From the NCBI GenBank assembly GCA_027492635.1, contig JAPUEH010000007.1, positions 62,001 to 126,000 on the forward strand: a stretch of DNA of 64,000 nt, read 5' to 3'. Source of the stretch: Candidatus Saccharimonadota bacterium. GTDB lineage: Bacteria; Patescibacteriota; Saccharimonadia; Saccharimonadales; Saccharimonadaceae. The stretch's first letter is position 1. Each line of letters opens with the position of its first letter. Shown here one piece after another: positions 23,020 to 31,033 of this stretch. The notes beneath the pieces are model-generated. The model did no database searches. It saw nothing but the letters and a program-made list of their open reading frames with translations, and was not told where the DNA came from. A program made the translations under genes and the position numbers.

Positions 23020-23673
23020 ATGAAGATTACCGCTCTTACTGCTCAACAGAGAGATCCGAACCGCATCAATGTCATGATCGACGGGAATTACCGATTTAGT
23101 TTGGATATCCCGCAGATTGTAACACTTAGCATAAAAGTTGGCAAAGAGTATAGCGAAGAAGAACTGGCGGAAATAGAAGGCGAGAGTCAGTTTGGCAAGC
23201 TCTACGCACGGGCATTGGAGTATTGTTTGATGCGACCGCATAGCTCCCGCGAAGTGCAAGATTATCTGTGGCGCAAAACGCGTGCGACGAAGTATAAATC
23301 GCGAAAAACAGGTGAGCTAAAAGAGCGGGCGGGCGTGGCGCCAGAGCTCGCCGAACGTGTATTGGAAAAACTCATCAAAAAAGGCTATATTGACGATGAA
23401 AAATTCGCGCGTTACTGGGTAGAGAACCGCAATCTTACCAAGGGCGCGAGCCGCCGTAAGCTTGAAGCCGAACTTCGCGCCAAAGGCGTAGCGAGCGACA
23501 TTATCTCTGAGCAGTTCGTTGCGACTGAACGTACTGATGATGATGAACTCCAAAAGATCCTCGCCAAAAAACGTAGTAAATATCCGGATGAGCAAAAACT
23601 CATTGCCTACCTGGCTCGGCAAGGATTTAGCTATGATGATATCAAGCGAGCGCTTGCTAGCGATCAGATTTAG
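23020..23673 (+). CDS. recX: RecA regulatory protein RecX
   Basis: RecX binds inside the RecA filament and tunes its activity. The 217-residue protein shows the three-repeat helical layout: SREVQDYLWRK in repeat 1, LEKLIKKGYIDDEKFARYWVENR with the typical GY-x-DD-x-x-(F/Y)A motif in repeat 2, and IAYLARQGFSYDDIKRAL in repeat 3. A beta N-terminal extension (about 1-60) is as in Firmicute-type RecX. The start follows recA by 14 nt, so it is in the same operon. Its last 17 bases overlap the 3' end of the convergent gene at 23657. Confidence 0.93.
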   Translation: MKITALTAQQRDPNRINVMIDGNYRFSLDIPQIVTLSIKVGKEYSEEELAEIEGESQFGKLYARALEYCLMRPHSSREVQDYLWRKTRATKYKSRKTGELKERAGVAPELAERVLEKLIKKGYIDDEKFARYWVENRNLTKGASRRKLEAELRAKGVASDIISEQFVATERTDDDELQKILAKKRSKYPDEQKLIAYLARQGFSYDDIKRALASDQI

Positions 23674-24241
23674 CTGATTCAGCTTGAGGCGGATGAGCGC
23701 CACGGAATGGATTTATAAGGGGCTGTTTTTCTAATTTTACAGTTTGCTTGACGCCCTCTCTTGGGCTGCGAACAACAATTTTATTGTCAGAAATATCGAT
23801 GATTTGTCGCCTGTCGATCAGTAGTTCTGTTTCTGCGATGCTTTTAAGAAAAGGACGCCTAATGCTAAGCTGTTCAATACGAAATGTATCCGTGCTCATC
23901 GTCGTGTGCTCAACCTTGCCGAGTTTCGTGCCTTGATCGTCTACTACTTTCATACCTTCGATTTTTGGAGGCTGCTCATAGTACTCTCTATCAATCACAA
24001 GGTCATCAAGTGTTGTCAGACTGTCGCTTGAGTCGACAATAAATCCCATGTCACTGAGCTCGCGTATGTCTTCTATGCGAATAAAGGCGGGTTTTTCATC
24101 CAGCTTTGCGCCATCTAGTTCGTAGGCCAGGATGTGAAGATTACGAGGGTTGATGATTGCGGTGACTGTATGAGCAATCTCTCCGCCTGTCTGGAGACTC
24201 ATAATGGGTAACCCTAGTAGTTCTAACGTATTGAGTAGCAT
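23657..24241 (-). CDS. PRC-barrel-like protein
   Basis: The 194-residue protein is soluble and contains two similar beta-rich halves: LGLPIMSLQTGGEIAHTVTAIINPRNLHILAYEL and GMKVVDDQGTKLGKVEHTTMSTDTFRIEQLSI. Both follow the PRC-barrel pattern (G..V....G..LG.V...). PRC-barrel proteins often bind RNA or other proteins; the role here is unknown. TATACT on the minus strand (24257 to 24252) ends 10 nt before the ATG. The 3' end overlaps recX by 17 bp. It lies downstream of the pilus operon but has its own promoter. Confidence 0.75.
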   Translation of the reverse strand: MLLNTLELLGLPIMSLQTGGEIAHTVTAIINPRNLHILAYELDGAKLDEKPAFIRIEDIRELSDMGFIVDSSDSLTTLDDLVIDREYYEQPPKIEGMKVVDDQGTKLGKVEHTTMSTDTFRIEQLSIRRPFLKSIAETELLIDRRQIIDISDNKIVVRSPREGVKQTVKLEKQPLINPFRGAHPPQAESAKSDR

Positions 24242-24333
24242 CTTATATATTAGTATATCATTGATATTTCTGGGGTGTATTTCTGGAATAACATGAGGGA
24301 TGTAGCGTGGTGCACTAAGCTAACTTTTTGTGA

Positions 24334-24609
24334 CTATTCGGAAAACGGATCAATACGTCCTTCGGGTGTTTGCGTTGAGATGTTTTGATCGTTGCTTTCG
24401 TGAAGAGTATTGATCTTTTCTCGAGTGGTTTTATCAAAAGTACTTGGTACTGTGCTTTTGATCTCTGCGTTACTGGGATCGCTTGAGGCGAGGAATGTCA
24501 TCGATGCGAGATAGATTGCGACACTCAGGGTCGCGGCGCTAATAACAACGAGTACGACAAAGTTGTAGCGTATGAGAAATGACTCGGCTGGATTGATGGG
24601 CTTGCTCAT
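24334..24609 (-). CDS. Small pilus-operon protein (PilP-position), one membrane helix
   Basis: The 91-residue protein has a short cytoplasmic start, one transmembrane helix (about 15-40, YNFVVLVVISAATLSVAIYLASM), and a polar, low-complexity tail ending RIDPFSE. Its start overlaps the end of the PilO-like gene by 4 nt, so it is the last gene of the pilBCMNO operon and sits where PilP is found in other bacteria. It is too short and lacks a lipobox, so I do not call it PilP. A role as a small partner of PilO is plausible by position only. Confidence 0.7.
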   Translation of the reverse strand: MSKPINPAESFLIRYNFVVLVVISAATLSVAIYLASMTFLASSDPSNAEIKSTVPSTFDKTTREKINTLHESNDQNISTQTPEGRIDPFSE

Positions 24610-25259
24610 TTTCGTGTATATACCTGTATGGTTAATGTTGATAGCGGAACACCGCCGGGGGCATTATCAGTTTTTTCAGCAGGTCGAGAAAGATTGAGTC
24701 CCTGTACCTCCATACGAAGAAGATTACCCTCAAGTAACTGAAGAAAAGTATACAGCGACTTGTAGGTTATACCAGGAGCAAGGCTGACGGTAACGGTGAC
24801 AGGGGTGACGCCTGATGGTGCTGCGGCTCCTTTGCTGGCTGCTTTTGTAGTGGCGCTTGTACTAGCGGCTGTCCCTGTAGCTGGGGTTGTTTCATCTGAA
24901 AAAGCCCAGCCTGTAATATTGATGCCAGATTTTTGGCCGTAACTAGCTAAATCTTGAATAATTTTGTTTTGATACGCGTAAGTGTTGGAGTTGTCGGCTG
25001 TGATACCCTGTGCTTTTTTGACTGTTTTGGTGTCTGCTTGTAGGATTTTATTGACATTTTCTAGGTCTTGGAGCGTTTTTTCGTCTGAGCTTGAGACCGA
25101 CACAGCAGATGCGACTTGGTGGCTGTAGCCAGTGAGGAGGTGTTGGCTGAGTACGATGAGGCCAATCTGTAGTAAAATAATGATGGCCAAGCTTGCGAGG
25201 AGAACGAGCCGTAGCGACGTGGCGGTGAGCTTGAAGGAGAGTTTTTTAGGCATTGTCAT
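24606..25259 (-). CDS. pilO: Type IV pilus assembly protein PilO-like
   Basis: The 217-residue protein has one N-terminal membrane helix (about 16-40), a coiled-coil segment (about 50-85), and a C-terminal ferredoxin-like domain split by an Ala/Thr/Ser-rich insertion (about 125-148); GITYKSLYTFLQLLEGNLLRMEVQGLNL is the PilO-type core strand-helix-strand. PilO pairs with PilN in the inner membrane to link PilM to the pilus. It overlaps pilN by 14 nt and the next gene by 4 nt. A second ATG two codons in is an equally possible start. Confidence 0.85.
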   Translation of the reverse strand: MTMPKKLSFKLTATSLRLVLLASLAIIILLQIGLIVLSQHLLTGYSHQVASAVSVSSSDEKTLQDLENVNKILQADTKTVKKAQGITADNSNTYAYQNKIIQDLASYGQKSGINITGWAFSDETTPATGTAASTSATTKAASKGAAAPSGVTPVTVTVSLAPGITYKSLYTFLQLLEGNLLRMEVQGLNLSRPAEKTDNAPGGVPLSTLTIQVYTRK

Positions 25260-25839
25260 CTCCTGGAGTGAATATTGATTTGCTGAATGTAAGATTGAGG
25301 CTGATCTGGATAGGGTAGTCGCCAGATGTCTGGCCTTGTGCGGCTTGCTCTTCCTGTAGGCTGGATATTGTGATATTGGACGCGACCTTTGCCTTTTCGA
25401 GAGATTCTTTTACAGATAGAGCGATGTCTTTATTTTTTGCTGACACGGCAAGAGAGACCGGCGCACTAATGGTAGCAGGATTGAGATCAAGTGCTTCAAC
25501 GACTGAGCCTTGGGGTAATGCGCCTGCGATTTTATGAAGCGCTGTGGTGTACGAAAGTTCACTACTAAAAATACTTTTTGCAATTTTGAGATCTTCTGTA
25601 TAAGATTTTGCGCGTGCCTCGGTATCTTTAAAGCGTGCAATTTTTTGTTTGCTCTCCGTAGAAGCAGATAGGCTTTGAAGCTCGGTGCGTTTCATGAGTA
25701 TAAAAGTGATAGTGTAGACGGTAAGCGTGAGGCCTAACGCGACTCCCATGCCTATGAGGTAGCGCAAGAGTACGGTGTTGTGGCGCGAAGCTCGCAGTTG
25801 CTTGGCGGCTACAGGAGGAAGGAGATTTATCATTGCCAT
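25246..25839 (-). CDS. pilN: Type IV pilus assembly protein PilN-like
   Basis: The 197-residue protein begins MAMINLLPP, the INLLP motif by which PilN N termini bind the groove of PilM. One membrane helix (about 25-48) is followed by a coiled coil (about 50-90) and a small alpha/beta domain. Length matches the family. Its start overlaps pilM by 10 nt and its end overlaps pilO by 14 nt, so the three are translated together. Confidence 0.92.
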   Translation of the reverse strand: MAMINLLPPVAAKQLRASRHNTVLLRYLIGMGVALGLTLTVYTITFILMKRTELQSLSASTESKQKIARFKDTEARAKSYTEDLKIAKSIFSSELSYTTALHKIAGALPQGSVVEALDLNPATISAPVSLAVSAKNKDIALSVKESLEKAKVASNITISSLQEEQAAQGQTSGDYPIQISLNLTFSKSIFTPGDDNA

Positions 25840-26882
25840 ACCTCTTCCTGCGTAAGACTTGCAAGGCCGGCAACGGTAATGTAGCGCGGGCGAAATTGCT
25901 TAGTAGGCTCTGCTAGAGCGCCAAAATCAAGCTTCTGCCATGGGCTTGCGACACGCGACGGCATAAGCAAGTCGTTGGTGAAGTATTCTCCAATACCGGG
26001 CATATTGCTGCCGCCACCTACGATAAGGAGCTGTTCAAGCTTACGGTCACCTGAAATACGCTCGTTGTAGTAGCGGATAACTCGACGTGTCTCTGAAGTG
26101 ATACGCTGGAGGCTTGGTTCGACGGCAGAAGTAATTTTTTTCTGCCTGGGGCCGGGATTGAGACCATTGATGACTTTTAGCTGATGGGCATTTTCGAGAG
26201 CCACACCAAGCTTTTTGGCGATATCGAGCGTAAAAGTGTTGCCCCCAACAGTGGTACCGCCCGTGACGCGGATTGATCCATCAAGTACGGCAATGTCTGT
26301 GTTGGCCGGCCCAATGTCAACGATAAGTGTTGGCAAGTCACCTTCTTCTGTTGTTCGCAGGAGACGCGCGATGGAGTTGATGCCAGGTTCAATGGCATTG
26401 ACAGTAAAGCCAAGCGAGTCGATGGCGGCAAGTACATTGTCTACCATGATCTGTGGGACTGCGGACATAATGACTGTAAGCGAGTCTTTGCTGCGCTCAA
26501 CGACCTCGTAGTCAACATAGAGCAAGGCAAGGGGTATTGGTATGTATTGACCTGCTTCTAGCTCGACGGCCTCGCGGAGGTTTTTTTCGGCAGCTTTCGG
26601 TACTGTAAAAGTACGTGAGTAGGTTTTTGATGTAGGCAGACTCACGACAAGTTGTTCACTTGCGATTGAGCCAATAATTTTTTCCGAAAAAAGTACTTTT
26701 AGCTGCTGTTCCAGGTAGGGGTCGCCCTTTTCAAAGACTTTTTTCATTTTGGCAGCGTCAACATCAACGGCACCGTAGCCGCGTACGAGCCATTTCTCGG
26801 CATCAACCGACATAACTTTGATTTCGGTTGTGCTTATATCGAGGCCGATGAGTGCTTTGTCTTTATAAAATTTTTTCGCCAT
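25830..26882 (-). CDS. pilM: Type IV pilus assembly protein PilM (actin-like ATPase fold)
   Basis: PilM is the cytoplasmic FtsA-like protein that binds the PilN tail. The 350-residue protein has IGLDISTTEIKVM (phosphate-1 loop), VDIGPANTDIAVLDG (phosphate-2), and LLIVGGGSNMPGIGEYF (adenosine motif). Length is typical. TATAGT on the minus strand (26912 to 26907) with an extended TG lies 24 nt upstream of the ATG, so pilMNO may be transcribed separately from pilBC as well as from the operon promoter. The 58-nt gap to pilC is the largest inside the operon. Confidence 0.94.
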   Translation of the reverse strand: MAKKFYKDKALIGLDISTTEIKVMSVDAEKWLVRGYGAVDVDAAKMKKVFEKGDPYLEQQLKVLFSEKIIGSIASEQLVVSLPTSKTYSRTFTVPKAAEKNLREAVELEAGQYIPIPLALLYVDYEVVERSKDSLTVIMSAVPQIMVDNVLAAIDSLGFTVNAIEPGINSIARLLRTTEEGDLPTLIVDIGPANTDIAVLDGSIRVTGGTTVGGNTFTLDIAKKLGVALENAHQLKVINGLNPGPRQKKITSAVEPSLQRITSETRRVIRYYNERISGDRKLEQLLIVGGGSNMPGIGEYFTNDLLMPSRVASPWQKLDFGALAEPTKQFRPRYITVAGLASLTQEEVWQ

Positions 26883-26940
26883 TACTGCCCACGTTCGTCT
26901 GCTACTACTATATCACAACGCTTATGTTTGTGACTAGCAC

Positions 26941-28164
26941 TTACCCTTGAATGTTTTGAGAAATACTTGCAATAGGTCCCATGACACTTGCGGCGATAAG
27001 CCCCACCATTGATCCCATCATGACGATCATGACTGGCTCGATGATTGAGCTGATGCCATCAATTGCGACGTCAACTTCCTCTTCATAGAAGTCGGCGACT
27101 TTGATAAGTACTTGATCGGTTTGACCCGTCTCTTCGCCAACGGAAAGCATCTGCGCAAGTATAGAGGGGAAGAGATCTTCGCGTTTTTCTACGAGCGTCG
27201 AAAGCGGCTCGCCGTTCTGCACGCCGTCTGCAGCTTTCATGAGTGCATCTTCATAGACAGTGTTGCCTATCGCGCGCCCGGTAACGTTGATTGCTTCAAT
27301 GACAGATACACCTGCGCCGATAAGCGAGGAGTAAGTGCGTGCAAAACGTGCGACAGCAACCTTTTTGACAATGCCGTTGATAGGCGGGAGTTTGATAATG
27401 AGTTTGTGGAAATTGCGCTTGCCGGCAGGAGTACGAATATAGTGAATTGTGCCATATACCCCGCCTATGAGTGCTGGTATCCAGATAAACCAGTAGCTAA
27501 GAAGGAAAGAGCTGATGCCTAGCATGATTTGCGTGAGGAGCGGCAGTTTGGCATCCGGGCCACCAAGGTCGGTGATAATCTTACCAATTTGCGGAATCAC
27601 GAAAATCATGAGCCCAAAAAAGGCACCGATAGTAATGAAGACAAGCACCATCGGGTACGACATGGCACTTTTGACCTTTTTGCGGATGGTTGCGTTTTTT
27701 TCTTGCTGTGTAGCAAGGCGTTTAAGGATGTCGTCGAGAATACCAGCAGTTTCGCCGGCACGCACCATATTGATGTATACATCACTAAATGCTCGCGGGT
27801 GTTTAGCGAGCGCATCGCCAAATCCACTACCTCCTTGTATGTCGGTAATTACTGTATTGAGGATTTTTCGAAAATTTGGATTTTCGGCATGTTCGGCGAG
27901 TGAGTTAAGAGAGCGAAGAAGCGGCACACCGGCGCTAATCATGGCGCTGAGCTGGCGCGTGAAAATTACAAGCTCGTCAGATTTAACTCCGCTACCCCCG
28001 AGACTAAAACTAAATCCAGACTTAGTCTCTTTGACAGTAATTGGTGTTAGTTTTTGCCTGCTGAGTGATGCAATGACATCTTCACGTGAGGCGGCTTCAA
28101 TCTTACCCGATATGGTTTTGCCGGGTGCATTTGCAGACGAAGCGGTATAGGTAAACGATGCCAT
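26941..28164 (-). CDS. pilC: Type IV pilus inner-membrane platform protein PilC
   Basis: The 407-residue protein contains two T2SSF domains (about 70-190 and 270-395) with three membrane helices. Family marks are FTRQLSAMISAGVPLLRSL in the first domain, FARTYSSLIGAGVSVIEAI in the second, and VGEETGQTDQVLIKVADFYEEEVD. PilC is the platform on which PilB acts. The gene begins 3 nt after pilB. The short N-terminal beta segment (about 1-55) is normal for the family. Confidence 0.95.
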   Translation of the reverse strand: MASFTYTASSANAPGKTISGKIEAASREDVIASLSRQKLTPITVKETKSGFSFSLGGSGVKSDELVIFTRQLSAMISAGVPLLRSLNSLAEHAENPNFRKILNTVITDIQGGSGFGDALAKHPRAFSDVYINMVRAGETAGILDDILKRLATQQEKNATIRKKVKSAMSYPMVLVFITIGAFFGLMIFVIPQIGKIITDLGGPDAKLPLLTQIMLGISSFLLSYWFIWIPALIGGVYGTIHYIRTPAGKRNFHKLIIKLPPINGIVKKVAVARFARTYSSLIGAGVSVIEAINVTGRAIGNTVYEDALMKAADGVQNGEPLSTLVEKREDLFPSILAQMLSVGEETGQTDQVLIKVADFYEEEVDVAIDGISSIIEPVMIVMMGSMVGLIAASVMGPIASISQNIQG

Positions 28165-28167
28165 TGT

Positions 28168-29946
28168 TTACTCCTTTGTGACCCTTAGTACTTCTTCTAT
28201 GGTTGTTTCTCCTCGCAATGCTTTGATGAGCCCATCGGATTGCATAGTGACCATACCTTCGTCGATGGCAAGGTCTTGGATGTCGTTGCTAGTGGAGTTA
28301 CCGGTGATGAGCTTTTGAATGGGTACAGAAATACCTAGAACTTCATAAATACCGACGCGACCTTTGTAACCGTTATGCGCGCCATCTTCGTTGTCGTCGT
28401 CTTTTGCGCGCCAGAGTTTTTTGATACCGTGTTCATCGGTGGCAAGTGGCGCATCACCGCCAATACCCATGGCGGCAGCTTGTTTTTCTAGCTCGTGAAT
28501 ACGTGCAAATGTCTGGCCTTCGCGAAGATGAAACAGCTTTGTCACGTAATCTTTCTCTTCTTGAGTGGGTTCGTACTGCTCGCGTGTTTGGTAGCGCAAA
28601 CGACGCACCAGGCGCTGTCCTACGACAGCCTTGACGGTGCTGGCGATGAGGAATGGCTCGATACCCATATCCAGAAGGCGCGGGAGGCAGGTGGCGGCAT
28701 TGTTGGTGTGTAGTGTACTAAACACCAAGTGCCCTGTAAGTGCTGCTTGTACGCCCAGGTTGGCTGTTTCTCCGTCACGAATCTCACCGACCATGATGAT
28801 GTTTGGGTCTTGGCGAAGTAGCGCGCGTAGCCCACTGGCAAATGTCATGCCAGCCTTGGCGTTCGTTTGGGTTTGATTGACGCCAGGAATTTTGTATTCC
28901 ACAGGATCCTCAATGGTGGAGATGTTGACATCCGGTGTATTCATGCGACTCAGAACGCTGAAAAGGCTCGTTGACTTACCAGAGCCTGTCGGTCCTGTGA
29001 CGAGGATCATACCGTTCGGCTCTTCAAGTGCAGTATTGATTGTTTCGAGCGCTTTGCCCCAGTAACCTAGTTTTTCTAGCGGGAGAGCTTCGTTGGATTC
29101 GTTGAGTACACGCATGACAATCTTTTCACCGTCGGTGATCGGCAGTGTGCTGACACGAAAGGCGAATTGTCTGCCGCCAAGTTTGATCTTGAAACGACCA
29201 TCTTGCGGGACACGACGCTCATCGATCTTGAGATTAGAGAGGATTTTGACACGACTGACAAGCGCGTTGGAGATGTTTTTTGGGAGGCGGTTGACTTCTT
29301 TGAGGACGCCGTCGACGCGGTAGCGCACCTGAATGTAGCCTTCTCGCGGCTCGATATGGATATCGGACGCACCGGAGCGGATCGCATATTCAAGGAGCAG
29401 GTTGACCGTCTTGGCGATTGGCGAGTCCTCTGCGACATCTTCGTCTCGTACAGCTTCGTTCTTCTGCTCTTCTGACTGGATACTGATAACCTCGCCGAGC
29501 TCTTTGTCGACATCGGTGCGGTAGGCATCAAGCGCGTTGATGATTGACTCATGGGGCGAGACATAGATCTTTGTGTTGGTGCCGATTTGTTTTTGCAGGA
29601 AACTGATTGCTTCGACATCGTCGGGGTCTTCCATCGCAAGATGGATCAACCCATCATCGTCTATCTGAAAAATAATAGCATTGTATTGGTGGGCAATATG
29701 TTCGGGGATTTTTTTCAGTGCCTCGTCGGGGATTTTTTTCGGATCAATCTCAACATAGGGGATTTTGGTGTAGTCGGCAAAAAGCTTGACGATCGCTTCG
29801 TCGGTGAGGAGTTCATGCTTTGATACCAGAGTTTGAATGGGCATGTGTGATGTTTCGCTCTCTTTTTTGAGCGACTCAATCTCCTCACTGGTGAGCGCAT
29901 TATTCATACCCACCATAGCCAGAAATGTATTATCTGAAATACGCAT
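28168..29946 (-). CDS. pilB: Type IV pilus extension ATPase PilB
   Basis: The 592-residue protein has N-terminal MshEN-like region (about 1-165), NLLLEYAIRSGASDIHIEPRE, Walker A GPTGSGKST (about 316-324), the Asp box, Walker B IIMVGEIRDGETA, and LVFSTLHTNNA with the His box. It powers pilus assembly. The four-Cys zinc motif usual between the His box and the C terminus (CxxC...CxxC before TGYKGR) is missing: here the segment of about 80 residues before YKGRVGIYEVL contains no Cys. TATACT on the minus strand (29965 to 29960) lies 13 nt before the ATG. A retraction ATPase is not in the window. Confidence 0.96.
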   Translation of the reverse strand: MRISDNTFLAMVGMNNALTSEEIESLKKESETSHMPIQTLVSKHELLTDEAIVKLFADYTKIPYVEIDPKKIPDEALKKIPEHIAHQYNAIIFQIDDDGLIHLAMEDPDDVEAISFLQKQIGTNTKIYVSPHESIINALDAYRTDVDKELGEVISIQSEEQKNEAVRDEDVAEDSPIAKTVNLLLEYAIRSGASDIHIEPREGYIQVRYRVDGVLKEVNRLPKNISNALVSRVKILSNLKIDERRVPQDGRFKIKLGGRQFAFRVSTLPITDGEKIVMRVLNESNEALPLEKLGYWGKALETINTALEEPNGMILVTGPTGSGKSTSLFSVLSRMNTPDVNISTIEDPVEYKIPGVNQTQTNAKAGMTFASGLRALLRQDPNIIMVGEIRDGETANLGVQAALTGHLVFSTLHTNNAATCLPRLLDMGIEPFLIASTVKAVVGQRLVRRLRYQTREQYEPTQEEKDYVTKLFHLREGQTFARIHELEKQAAAMGIGGDAPLATDEHGIKKLWRAKDDDNEDGAHNGYKGRVGIYEVLGISVPIQKLITGNSTSNDIQDLAIDEGMVTMQSDGLIKALRGETTIEEVLRVTKE

Positions 29947-29982
29947 AATGCTTACGCCTAGTATACAAGAGTTGCCAGTGTT

Positions 29983-30012
29983 TTGACTAGAGCCTAATTA
30001 CATCTGTATACT
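29983..30012 (+). promoter_or_regulatory. Promoter of tsaE-tsaB
   Basis: TTGACT (29983-29988) and TATACT (30007-30012) are 18 nt apart. The ATG at 30021 is 8 nt after the -10. Confidence 0.6.
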
Positions 30013-30020
30013 GGAGCATA

Positions 30021-30488
30021 ATGAGAGTTGATTCACTTGACGAAATGCTTGCATTTGGCGCACAAATCGGTGCGCGGCTTCGTGGTGGCGAAGTGGTTGA
30101 GCTTATAGGTGATGTGGGCGCGGGCAAAACATCGTTTACAAAAGGTCTCGCGCGCGGTATGGGGATTACTGACGCTATTCAGAGCCCTACGTTTACGATT
30201 AGCCGTGAGTATGACGCAGGCAGCGGTTTGCGGCTGGTGCACTACGACTTTTATCGCCTCGGTGAAGCCGGTATCATGGCGGATGAGTTGGCGGAGTCGC
30301 TCGCCGACGCTACAGTGGTGACTGTCGTGGAGTGGGCGGAAACGGTGGCTGCAGTGCTGCCAGAAGATCGTATGATTATAACACTAAGTCTAGTGGCGGA
30401 TGACGAAAATGCACGTGTTATTTCGTGGCAAACTGGCGGCGAGCGGTCGGCACGAATTATGGAGGATAAAGATGATACTACTGCTTGA
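30021..30488 (+). CDS. tsaE: tRNA t6A-modification ATPase TsaE
   Basis: TsaE is the P-loop subunit that recycles the TsaB-TsaD complex making N6-threonylcarbamoyl-adenosine at A37 of ANN-decoding tRNAs. The 155-residue protein has Walker A IGDVGAGKTSF (about 34-44), the SPTFTISREYD switch segment, and HYDFYRLGEAG, all family-typical. A leaderless start is indicated. tsaB overlaps its 3' end by 17 nt. tsaD is not in the window. Confidence 0.95.
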   Translation: MRVDSLDEMLAFGAQIGARLRGGEVVELIGDVGAGKTSFTKGLARGMGITDAIQSPTFTISREYDAGSGLRLVHYDFYRLGEAGIMADELAESLADATVVTVVEWAETVAAVLPEDRMIITLSLVADDENARVISWQTGGERSARIMEDKDDTTA

Positions 30489-30858
30489 TACGTCGACATC
30501 GGAGTGTCGCCTGATATTGGTTCATGGCGGCAAATCCGAAGAATATACTTGGCAAGCAGACCGCGAATTGGCAAAAGGGCTGCTGAAGTTTATTGTCGAG
30601 ACGCTTGCGACGCGGGATATGAATATTGCATCGCTCGAAGGACTGGGCGTGTTTCGCGGCCCCGGCAGTTTTACTGGTTTGCGTATCGGTATCACGACGC
30701 TCAATACGATCGCGGACAGCGAGGGGATTGCAATTGTTGGCACGGACGGTGACGACTGGCAGCAAGCAGCTGTGCGACGACTCGCGCGCGGCGAAAATGA
30801 TCGGATTGTCCTGCCCGAGTATGGCCGTGATGCGCGCATCACAAAACCGCGCAAATAG
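30472..30858 (+). CDS. tsaB: t6A-modification protein TsaB, short form
   Basis: The 128-residue protein begins MILLLDTSTSECRLILV and has the family motif GVFRGPGSFTGLRIGITTLN. Only the N-terminal ASKHA lobe is present; many TsaB proteins are over 200 residues. That lobe provides the TsaD interface, so a short form may still serve as scaffold. The frame extends to 30400, but ATG 30472 gives the conserved start and has GGAGG within the end of tsaE. The 17-nt overlap supports coupled translation with TsaE. Confidence 0.88.
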   Translation: MILLLDTSTSECRLILVHGGKSEEYTWQADRELAKGLLKFIVETLATRDMNIASLEGLGVFRGPGSFTGLRIGITTLNTIADSEGIAIVGTDGDDWQQAAVRRLARGENDRIVLPEYGRDARITKPRK

Positions 30859-30884
30859 TAGCTTGCGCTTTTGTGGATAGGCGG

Positions 30885-30906
30885 GCTACAATAAAAGTAG
30901 CTTTTT
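30885..30906 (+). terminator. Weak terminator after tsaB
   Basis: GCTAC (30885-30889) and GTAGC (30897-30901) form a 5-bp stem followed by TTTTTATTTATTTTT. Confidence 0.55.
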
Positions 30907-30946
30907 ATTTATTTTTGAAGCCATTGATTTACTGAATAACTGATTT

Positions 30947-30974
30947 TTGCATTTCTTTACCCCGCGGGTATAAT
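30947..30974 (+). promoter_or_regulatory. Promoter of rny
   Basis: TTGCAT (30947-30952) and TATAAT (30969-30974) are 16 nt apart. The transcript has a leader of about 55 nt and the gene has a strong Shine-Dalgarno. Confidence 0.55.
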
Positions 30975-31033
30975 TTCCGGTTTTTTACCACTACGCTTGC
31001 GTCGCAAAGAGGTTGCAGAGAAAGGAAGGATAT

